Source of the DNA: a virus
Virus record (IMG/VR): IMGVR_UViG_3300042483_000955
Coordinates: 1 to 28,907 of that record
Length of the DNA: 28,907 bases
Direction: 5' to 3' (one strand)
Shown here: positions 23,334 to 28,907 of the stretch, one piece after another
Numbering within the stretch: position 1 is the stretch's first letter
How the letters are laid out: each line of letters starts with the position of its first letter
The notes under the pieces: model-generated
What the model saw: only the letters and a program-made list of their open reading frames with translations
Told to the model about the DNA's origin: nothing
The model's database searches: none
Position numbers and translations under genes: made by a program

Positions 23334-23348
23334 AGTGCGCGCAGCACT
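23334..23348 (-). terminator. Weak terminator-like hairpin after the RuvC-like gene
   Basis: AGTGC/GCACT (5 bp) with a TGCGC loop is followed on the minus strand by TTGTTT. It lies about 42 bases past the RuvC-like gene stop in an otherwise very AT-rich gap (23241-23390) in which no gene is seen. The short stem and broken T tract make it weak. Confidence 0.3.
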
Positions 23349-23390
23349 ATATAAAAGTTAATGGAGCTGTTGTGGAGGGTAGACTAGTCT

Positions 23391-24011
23391 CTAAGCCAGC
23401 GACAGGAGCCTACTGATCCAGTAAGAGTCTACTAAGTCGTCTATGGGTTTAGGTATCTCTCCAAGGACAAGATCTCGCCGTTCGACACACCAATGCCACA
23501 AAGCAGATCCTTCTAAGAGCTCATCACCTGAACGATTCTCAATAAAAGCCAAGAGCATTCCTTGCTTATTCAAGTTTCCCTTCCCTGCACAAGTCTTCAC
23601 CTGCGAAGGAGTATAGACCGAGACCTGATGTCCGTCTAACCAAAGCCTGTTTCTCAGAACTGAGTTAAACGCAATAAGATCAATGAAAGAGTTTCCCTTA
23701 GAACCGTAGCTGTAGCCTTCGAGTCCGACTGGTGCAGCTTCAGGAACGTGTGAAGAGATGAGAGTCGCCAGAGTGTGGCTGTCCTCGATCTTTTGAGCCT
23801 GATCGATACAATAGTCATCGTGTTTTCTTCTCCTATTGAAATGTACTATGCTTACGTCATGAAGAGCTGAAATCTCTCTATGTACCATGTAGCCCTTTGG
23901 ATCTTTGACCGGAAATTTTCCTTGGTCGTTGTAAAAACCTACGAAAGAAAGTTGATCAGCCCTGATACAAATACCAGGGCTATTAATTGAAAAGTCTATG
24001 CCTATATGCAA
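23391..24011 (-). CDS. RuvC-like Holliday junction resolvase
   Basis: This 206-residue protein has an RNase H-fold resolvase pattern: HIGIDFSINSPG at the N-terminus (D6), VGLEGYSYGSKGN (E98), YTPSQVKTCAGKGNLNKQGM, and a C-terminal IDDLVDSYWISR with D191, D192 and D195. These fit the DEDD catalytic acids of RuvC-type enzymes. T4 instead uses endonuclease VII (gp49) to resolve branched DNA before packaging, so this enzyme may take that role. Its ATG lies 21 bases after the stop of the leader-bearing gene upstream, so it seems to be co-transcribed with head-interior candidates. A different RNase H-fold nuclease is the main alternative. Confidence 0.72.
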   Translation of the reverse strand: MHIGIDFSINSPGICIRADQLSFVGFYNDQGKFPVKDPKGYMVHREISALHDVSIVHFNRRRKHDDYCIDQAQKIEDSHTLATLISSHVPEAAPVGLEGYSYGSKGNSFIDLIAFNSVLRNRLWLDGHQVSVYTPSQVKTCAGKGNLNKQGMLLAFIENRSGDELLEGSALWHWCVERRDLVLGEIPKPIDDLVDSYWISRLLSLA

Positions 24012-24032
24012 AATAGAGAGTGTTAAGGGTGA

Positions 24033-24617
24033 TTAAGCTTCTTGTGCAATCATTGCGTGGCAAACGTTAACAGAGATCCAACCTGCTTTATTGAAGAACT
24101 CTTTCGCGATCTTTTTAACTTTGTCAGCTTCTCCGCTAGTTATTGGATCTTCTCCCATATCGTTCCAGTCTTTTACAGCTTCTTTGAAGGTGCCTTCGAA
24201 ATCTTTCGATTTGTCGGCATATTCTGGATCGCTCTGTCCAGAAGTATCTGTGTTATAATCTGTCCAATATTTGATGTCGATAGCTTCATGTATCTTGATC
24301 TCGTGTGTATCTTCAGAATTACCTTCTAACAGTTCAGGATAATATTCTTTGATATCATCAGCGTCCATTTCATAAAATTCGCTCTGTAGATAACCTAAGA
24401 TGTCTTTTTTCTTGCCTGTTACGTCAAAAGTTCCAGGATTGCTTTTAACCTCTTTTACTTTGATGTTGTATTTTTTGAAAGCATCTTTTGCGGCTTTGTC
24501 TTCTTCTGTATCTGAATCATCCCAAGCCATATCTAAGTCAATAGTTATAACTTCATTAGGCTTTTTAGAAGAAAGAGCTTCGTTTACGAAGTCTTCGAAT
24601 AATTTTACGTGTTTCAT
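24033..24617 (-). CDS. Leader-bearing putative internal head protein
   Basis: This 194-residue acidic protein starts MKHVKLFEDFVNE|A, the leader type shared with 14441-15700, and has a second similar site, IHE111|A. Processing would give modules of 98 and 83 residues. Module 1 contains ILGYLQSEFYEMDADDIKEY, a helix seen in other phage proteins as far as I recall. Module 2 has no known motif. The first 11 start-codon-proximal bases (ATGAAACACGT) are identical to those of the genes starting at 15700 and 25511. It is flanked by another leader gene and the RuvC-like gene. Packaging into the head is inferred. Confidence 0.55.
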   Translation of the reverse strand: MKHVKLFEDFVNEALSSKKPNEVITIDLDMAWDDSDTEEDKAAKDAFKKYNIKVKEVKSNPGTFDVTGKKKDILGYLQSEFYEMDADDIKEYYPELLEGNSEDTHEIKIHEAIDIKYWTDYNTDTSGQSDPEYADKSKDFEGTFKEAVKDWNDMGEDPITSGEADKVKKIAKEFFNKAGWISVNVCHAMIAQEA

Positions 24618-24629
24618 TAATATGATTTT

Positions 24630-25511
24630 TTAGAATGTGTTGTTCATAATTACATCCTGAACGTCGTCTACTAAGTAAGACTTCACCTTATCAGCGCCTG
24701 GCTTCAAATATTCTTTCTTCATAAGATCGTCAACGATGATAGTGGCTAAGACCTTAGCACCTGATGGCTTGTTTTTTCCGGCTATTTGCACCATTCCTTC
24801 GTTGAGTTCTGATTCATCGATCTTCTTAGCTGCAAGTTTAGGATCTTTTTTAGACATGTTGTCCATATAAGTACCGTTACCATACCAAGCTATCACCGCA
24901 CCGGTATCGGCAGATGAATTAAAATTTCCGCCTGCATTAAAAACATCGACTTCATTTGCGCCTTGTGCAATCAGCTCTTTTGCAAATGACATTGCCTTTG
25001 ATCTGTCGCTGAATTTTTTGCTTCCTCTGACGTGTTGATTAGTGTAAATAACTTCGAAAGCTTCGTTAAGAGATTCAGACATAGATGTTGTAGCTAAAAG
25101 AGAAGCAATAGCTTCTACTAGATCCTCAGTCTTCTTTTTCACGGGAATGATTTCCATGTCAACGAGCTTGTTGAGAACTTTGTGAGCCAAGATTCGACCA
25201 CCTTTGATAGAAACTACACCTTCGTTTAAAGTTTTTTCGGATTCATAAACCGTAATTGCGACATTAGTGCTTTTTTCATAGCTGACTAACTTTAAATTCA
25301 TTGCATCTCCAACCTTTTTCATTTCAGGCTCGCTCATATAAGTAGAAGTTCTAACCTCGTAGCCTTTGCCTGCTTTAGCTATTTTTTTGATTGCATTAGG
25401 ATTATTGCCGGTCTCATTTTCAAAATGCAAAGGAAATTCATATTGAAAATCTTTGAGATTTCCGTCGTAGGCTTCGTTAAGAAAGCTTTCTAGTGTTGAT
25501 ACGTGTTTCAT
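24630..25511 (-). CDS. Putative capsid-targeted polyprotein with duplicated module
   Basis: This 293-residue protein starts MKHVSTLESFLNE|A and carries three further sites of identical type: LNE97|G, LNE150|A and LNE238|G. They divide it into the leader and modules of 84, 53, 88 and 55 residues. Modules 2 (GVVSIKGG...KVLNKLV) and 4 (GMVQIAGK...KVLATIIV) look like duplicates of each other, and both begin exactly at an LNE|G site, so the sites coincide with domain borders. No enzyme motif is visible. It is the middle gene of a run starting from the AATATATAGA motif at 25878. The model is a head-packaged precursor cut by the prohead protease, inferred from T4. Confidence 0.6.
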   Translation of the reverse strand: MKHVSTLESFLNEAYDGNLKDFQYEFPLHFENETGNNPNAIKKIAKAGKGYEVRTSTYMSEPEMKKVGDAMNLKLVSYEKSTNVAITVYESEKTLNEGVVSIKGGRILAHKVLNKLVDMEIIPVKKKTEDLVEAIASLLATTSMSESLNEAFEVIYTNQHVRGSKKFSDRSKAMSFAKELIAQGANEVDVFNAGGNFNSSADTGAVIAWYGNGTYMDNMSKKDPKLAAKKIDESELNEGMVQIAGKNKPSGAKVLATIIVDDLMKKEYLKPGADKVKSYLVDDVQDVIMNNTF

Positions 25512-25514
25512 ATT

Positions 25515-25865
25515 TTAAATTCTTTTTCCTAAATTAAAACCAATAGCAGCTCCAACGAGTCTACTGGTAAGAAGATCGAATAGGAGACCTTTTTCGACTC
25601 CTAATGCATTTGCTACTATTTTTCCGACTGATTGACCTAAAGCAAAGCCCGTAAGCCCTCCGAGTATAGATCCGATAAAGCCTTCATTCGCAAGTTCTTC
25701 CTGTAGTTGTTCTATTGTATAACCGTTGTCTTTTGCTTTTTTGATAAAAGCTTCAACAGCTTCATCTATAGCATTTTGATCAACTGATTCGTTCATTATT
25801 GCTTCAAAAGCTTGAAAATCTTCTTTTTCTCCTATGAACTCATTGAATGATTGCATGTCTTTCAT
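25515..25865 (-). CDS. Leader-bearing protein with glycine-rich hydrophobic C-terminus
   Basis: This 116-residue protein has a short leader-like N-terminus (MKDMQSFNEFIGE) and candidate sites at IGE13|K, MNE26|S and ANE61|G. The C-terminal part (62-116) is hydrophobic and glycine-rich (GSILGGLTGFALGQSVG, then LVGAAIGFNLG), like glycine-zipper membrane segments. If cut at ANE61|G, the product would be a 55-residue potentially membrane-active peptide carried in the head; this is speculation. The start is 12 bases downstream of an AATATATAGA motif, so any transcript from it would have a very short leader. The three-base gap to the next gene marks it as first in the operon. Confidence 0.5.
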   Translation of the reverse strand: MKDMQSFNEFIGEKEDFQAFEAIMNESVDQNAIDEAVEAFIKKAKDNGYTIEQLQEELANEGFIGSILGGLTGFALGQSVGKIVANALGVEKGLLFDLLTSRLVGAAIGFNLGKRI

Positions 25866-25877
25866 AATTCTTCTTTG

Positions 25878-25887
25878 TCTATATATT
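25878..25887 (-). promoter_or_regulatory. AATATATAGA promoter-like motif before the leader-protein operon
   Basis: An exact copy of the recurrent motif overlaps the tail tube stop codon and ends 12 bases before the ATG at 25865. It would drive the 25865-23391 gene run (three leader genes and the RuvC-like gene). Confidence 0.55.
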
Positions 25888-26440
25888 ATTGAAATTCAAG
25901 GTCTACTTTCAAGTTATTATAGACAAAAACCGTATCAAACGTTTTGAATTCAGGTGTATTCGTTGAGAAGTTAAGATTAAGATCAGGCACACTTTGAAAA
26001 AGAACTCGCTGTAATCCGATAGTGACCAGGATATTGCCTTCACCGTCCACCATCTGAAGTCTAAAGCCATCAGGCAGATAAGGACTCTTTTCCCTAAATT
26101 CGTAATAGTATTGAAAAATCTCGTACATCATCCAATAATTAAAATGACCGTCAAACATCTGCATACCGATCGTAAGCTCTTTGGCAAAGAGTTCTGTCAC
26201 CGGTAAAGAAGATCTGTATTGCCTCTTTGTTCCGGGAAAATCTACTTGTTCAACCGGCGTATATGAAAAACTCGGTAATGTAACAGATTGCACTGAATAA
26301 TTAATGAGATCCAACGGATCACTAATTATGTTGCCAGGAATCCTGTTCATGTATTTTGCATATTTAGCTGCAATTGCTTCAGGTATGAAAGCCCTAGGAA
26401 AATTGAATCTAAATTGGTTGCTTTTTGCGCTCTGTAACAT
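25886..26440 (-). CDS. gp19-like tail tube family protein
   Basis: This 184-residue protein opens with SNQFRFNFPRAF, followed by SVQSVTLPSFSY, KELTIGMQMFDGHFNYWMMYE and a closing beta-rich region ending NLKVDLEFQ. T4 gp19 has the same order: NLFQVEI, ATALPAG, DDWTVTVMNDEAHDARQKFVDW and a final FEVTLALDYWE. The length is close to gp19 (163). It would polymerise as the inner tube of a contractile tail; a tube-initiator or baseplate relative (gp54/gp48 type) is possible. Its ATG shares a base with the upstream stop (TAATG). Confidence 0.6.
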   Translation of the reverse strand: MLQSAKSNQFRFNFPRAFIPEAIAAKYAKYMNRIPGNIISDPLDLINYSVQSVTLPSFSYTPVEQVDFPGTKRQYRSSLPVTELFAKELTIGMQMFDGHFNYWMMYEIFQYYYEFREKSPYLPDGFRLQMVDGEGNILVTIGLQRVLFQSVPDLNLNFSTNTPEFKTFDTVFVYNNLKVDLEFQ

Positions 26441-27192
26441 TATTTGAAATTGATATTTGTTAGATCACCAGTGCTCATTATTCTTCTTAAAGAACCTCTT
26501 CTTTTCTGTGCTGCTATCACACTAGGTTCTGTTTCAGTTATAGGAACCACTACGTTGGCTTTTGTGCCTTTTTCCTGTGTAACATCAGAAGGCAAACTTG
26601 TTATATTTAGAGCCAAACCTGTATTAGTAAGTCCACTAGTTTGTAGAGAAGAAAGCTTTGCCAGATTTGCATTAAGCGTAGTTTCTAAAGAATTTTTTTC
26701 TATTTCTTTAGAAGATATCACAGTTTCTAGTACAGCAATTTCAGCTTCTAAAATTACTTTCTCACTCGTGAGAGATTGCAGTCTAGATACATTAGCCTGT
26801 GTTTTTTCTTCTATACCTACAGTAGCTGCATTGTATTCGAGTTCTGCGCTAAGTTCAAAAAGATCCCACGTTCCGGTAAAAATTACAGTTTCGTCTTGTG
26901 CACCGTCAGGATAGTCTCTAATTACTGAAATAAGAAAAGTTTTTGTTTTGATTTTACGAGCCTGTTTAGCATCATAAGAAAGAACAGAAAAAGTCACTTC
27001 ACCCTGTCTGGCTGAACCTTGTCCGAATAAAGGCGATGATTTCGTTCTTACTGCGTAGTTTTCATTGTCTTTAAATGTAAGATAGGCTTCACGATAAACC
27101 GAAAGATCGGTTGCTACTCTCATCCCATTCATCTGCGATTCTATAGTAAATAGAAAGAAGTTATCAAACGGACTGACTAAAATATCTGTCAT
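26440..27192 (-). CDS. Structural protein with beta domain and coiled coil (paralogue 1)
   Basis: This 250-residue protein has a beta-rich domain at about 33-112 (YLTFKDNE...GEVTFSVLSYDAKQA...FLISVI...DETVIFTGTW), then a coiled coil at about 128-186 and a Thr/Ser-rich tail. The same domain-plus-coil layout occurs in the next gene upstream, so the two are tandem paralogues. The D-ETV-(I/L)-(F/Y)-(S/T)-G-x-W pattern recalls N-terminal domains of baseplate upper proteins, but this is a loose match. Position beside the tail tube suggests a baseplate, neck or fibre role. Confidence 0.5.
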   Translation of the reverse strand: MTDILVSPFDNFFLFTIESQMNGMRVATDLSVYREAYLTFKDNENYAVRTKSSPLFGQGSARQGEVTFSVLSYDAKQARKIKTKTFLISVIRDYPDGAQDETVIFTGTWDLFELSAELEYNAATVGIEEKTQANVSRLQSLTSEKVILEAEIAVLETVISSKEIEKNSLETTLNANLAKLSSLQTSGLTNTGLALNITSLPSDVTQEKGTKANVVVPITETEPSVIAAQKRRGSLRRIMSTGDLTNINFK

Positions 27193-27194
27193 AA

Positions 27195-28520
27195 TTATAA
27201 TTCTACTTCGCCTATGAGCTCAGTTATTTTTTTATTTGGATCTACGTCTCGAGCATAGACTACATATTTGTAATAGTAGTTATCAGCGCTTCCAAGATAA
27301 TATGCAGTTGCGCTCTTATTGCTATCATTATAAGGAACTGGTGGCTCTTTTACTGGATCGGTTCCAACCATAGTCTTGAATTGTTCTTTGGCATCAAATT
27401 GATCCAATCTCTTTTCTATTAGAGCCATTACGTTAACCTTTCCGGCTGTAGGTCTTCCACCTTCACTATCTTTTATTGTGAACCATGATGCATCAACTTG
27501 CTTTGCCAAAGTGCCTGCACTTGCAGAATCAGAATAGATGTAAACAAATCTTCTTACTTGTACTTTTTCTTTTGTATCTTCAAGTTCCAAAGTATAGTTT
27601 ACGTTGTATTTTTTATTCAAGCCTGCACTTAATATACCTCCAATAGGGTTTAATACGAAAGCAATAGCTGAGAGCGGATTTTTAAAGAAGCCTCCTATCT
27701 TTTTAGAAAAAGGAACTTTCTGTTTTGTTTCTACTATTTTAGCTTTTCTTCTCTTAGATTTTTTAGCTATTTGCTCTTCTTCGGCTTTCTTGTCTTCTTC
27801 GGCTTTTTCTGCTGCAGTTTCTGCTAAGACTGTAGCAGCTTCTTGTTCTTTTTCTACTTTAGCCTCTATTTGAGAAATGCTTTCGCTAGTTGAACCTATT
27901 TGAGTCTTGAGATCAGTTATTATAGAATCTAGTTGAAGACTTCTTTCTGTTAAGTTTTTCTTCCTGTTCTTTAGAATATCAACTTCAGCTTGCAATGTGA
28001 TAACTTGAAGGTCAGATTCTCTAAGTCTCTCGTTCAATATTCTAAGTCTATCAGAAAAAGTAACTCTTTCAGTCTCATTTGATTTTTGCCAAACTCCTGA
28101 ATATAGAACCGTTTCATTTACTACGGCAGAACCTACTGAAACTGCAGTCGAAATAAAATAATATCTATTAGATAGTTGGAATATAGCAGAACTCTGGTCT
28201 TTGCTTATTTTAAAAACAGCCTGACCGATAGTCTTGTCCACGTTGACCATGTTCTGCAAAGCAGATATTTTTACCTGTCTTTGATCATCGATAAAAGTCA
28301 AATAAATTTGGCCAGCTCCTGAAAGATCTGTTTCTTCTAGCGAATTATCTTGAAGCCTCTGCGAAAAATCAAACATCACATAACTATCAAAATCAGGTAC
28401 AACCAAAGTTCCATCGCCTGGTAAATACTCTCTAGAATTAGGAGTAGTTGGTTGCACTAGATAATTGTAACTAGTGGGTGTAACTGTTGTTAGAGTGTTT
28501 GTCTGTATTATATTAGCCAC
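27195..28520 (-). CDS. Structural protein with beta domain and long coiled coil (paralogue 2)
   Basis: This 441-residue protein has a beta domain at about 70-150 (IYLTFIDD...AVFKISKDQSSAI...YYFISTA...NETVLYSGVW) like that of its downstream neighbour. A long coiled coil follows at about 152-256, with a KE/A-rich end, then a basic patch (KKSKRRKAK), a hydrophobic glycine segment (about 277-302) and a C-terminal globular part. The start is GTG at 28520, overlapping the stop of the upstream gene by 8 bases; the next in-frame Met is at residue 49, so GTG is the best choice. Probable virion fibre or baseplate component. Confidence 0.5.
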   Translation of the reverse strand: MANIIQTNTLTTVTPTSYNYLVQPTTPNSREYLPGDGTLVVPDFDSYVMFDFSQRLQDNSLEETDLSGAGQIYLTFIDDQRQVKISALQNMVNVDKTIGQAVFKISKDQSSAIFQLSNRYYFISTAVSVGSAVVNETVLYSGVWQKSNETERVTFSDRLRILNERLRESDLQVITLQAEVDILKNRKKNLTERSLQLDSIITDLKTQIGSTSESISQIEAKVEKEQEAATVLAETAAEKAEEDKKAEEEQIAKKSKRRKAKIVETKQKVPFSKKIGGFFKNPLSAIAFVLNPIGGILSAGLNKKYNVNYTLELEDTKEKVQVRRFVYIYSDSASAGTLAKQVDASWFTIKDSEGGRPTAGKVNVMALIEKRLDQFDAKEQFKTMVGTDPVKEPPVPYNDSNKSATAYYLGSADNYYYKYVVYARDVDPNKKITELIGEVEL

Positions 28521-28890
28521 CTGTGTTCTGATTTACTGTTATCGTTACTGGAGAAATCTTAGCTAATACAGTTGATCTGTCTCTATAGACTGTGTTTACT
28601 ACGACTTGAGTTTGTACCGGAGTTCCTGCAACTTGTCCTGTTTGATTCTGTTGTACGTTAACAGTATTTCCTCCGATTACAATCTGAGTCTTGTTCTCGT
28701 CAATAACTTTATTGTAGACTTTTACTACTTCTGGAACTTTGCCTAGATAAATCTTTTGTAATTTTCTGCCGTAAACTCCAACGTCTCTAGACGTAATAGT
28801 AGAATTTCTAATGATTTGTTCTTGTGTATCTCTATTAACCAATCTTAAAATATAGTCGATAGTAAAACTCACCGCTACTGAAGAATTCAT
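28513..28890 (-). CDS. Unknown structural-region protein, possibly 5'-incomplete
   Basis: This 125-residue protein is predicted to be beta-rich, with a C-terminal low-complexity segment rich in Val, Thr, Gln and Asn (GNTVNVQQNQTGQVAG, then VTITVNQNTGG). I do not recognise it. An ATG at 28890 gives the listed start, but the frame stays open through the remaining 17 bases to the window edge, so the real start could lie outside. It overlaps the GTG start of the next gene, so it belongs to the structural operon. Confidence 0.5.
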   Translation of the reverse strand: MNSSVAVSFTIDYILRLVNRDTQEQIIRNSTITSRDVGVYGRKLQKIYLGKVPEVVKVYNKVIDENKTQIVIGGNTVNVQQNQTGQVAGTPVQTQVVVNTVYRDRSTVLAKISPVTITVNQNTGG

Positions 28891-28907
28891 AACAACTGGT
28901 CTGTATA

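Noticed and set aside
26444-26914. 156-codon plus-strand frame
   Set aside because: It lies antisense within a structural gene with clear paralogy; no upstream signal and no recognisable motif.

Overview
The window is a gene-dense, AT-rich stretch of a T4-like myovirus genome. All convincing genes lie on the minus strand, so transcription runs from high to low coordinates. The T4-type set is recognisable by motif: gp47, gp41 helicase, UvsX, a split gp43 DNA polymerase, gp45-like clamp, NrdA/NrdB, UvsW, a UvsY-like protein, gp61 primase, gp32 SSB and a gp19-like tail tube. A Bacteroidota host is inferred from two things. Start codons are preceded by A/T-rich tracts with no Shine-Dalgarno sequence, and there is a small Hc1-like histone H1 protein of the type common in that phylum. 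The NrdB metal-site sequence also looks Bacteroidota-like.

Layout in transcription order. (1) 28890-25886: virion structural genes, including two tandem paralogues with long coiled coils and a tail-tube-like protein. (2) 25865-23391: three genes whose N-termini look like T4 capsid-targeting leaders, then a RuvC-like resolvase. (3) 23240-18922: gp32 with a structured leader, gp61 primase, a small gene, UvsY-like protein and UvsW. (4) 18879-15700: an acidic head-core-like protein, a 2OG-Fe(II) oxygenase, an MBD4-like DNA glycosylase and a putative ligase-fold nucleotidyltransferase. (5) 15700-13006: three more leader-bearing proteins. (6) 12901-1: dUTPase-like enzyme, exonuclease half of the polymerase, NrdB, NrdA, Hc1-like protein, clamp, polymerase half with motifs B and C, UvsX, small gene, helicase, unknown gene, HTH-metallophosphoesterase and gp47, which runs off the left edge.

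The most novel signal is a family of proteins starting with a Met-Lys-His-Val-Lys-Leu-Phe-Glu-x-Phe type leader that ends in a (L/I/V)-x-Glu|(Ala/Gly) site. This resembles the leaders that T4 prohead protease gp21 removes from internal head proteins. Two members repeat the same site inside the protein, often exactly at module boundaries, which suggests capsid-packaged polyproteins cut into several small proteins during head maturation. Other notable items are the split polymerase with its halves about 3.9 kb apart, an MBD4-like glycosylase next to a 2OG oxygenase, a structured nrdB leader with terminator and 30-codon ORF, a gene 32 leader resembling the T4 autoregulatory operator, and a recurrent AATATATAGA promoter-like motif.

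Replication, recombination and nucleotide-supply genes form compact overlapping operons. The leader-bearing genes and acidic protein form a putative head-interior set. No tRNA, CRISPR array, insertion sequence or homing endonuclease was seen, and no gene-free stretch exceeds 300 bases.
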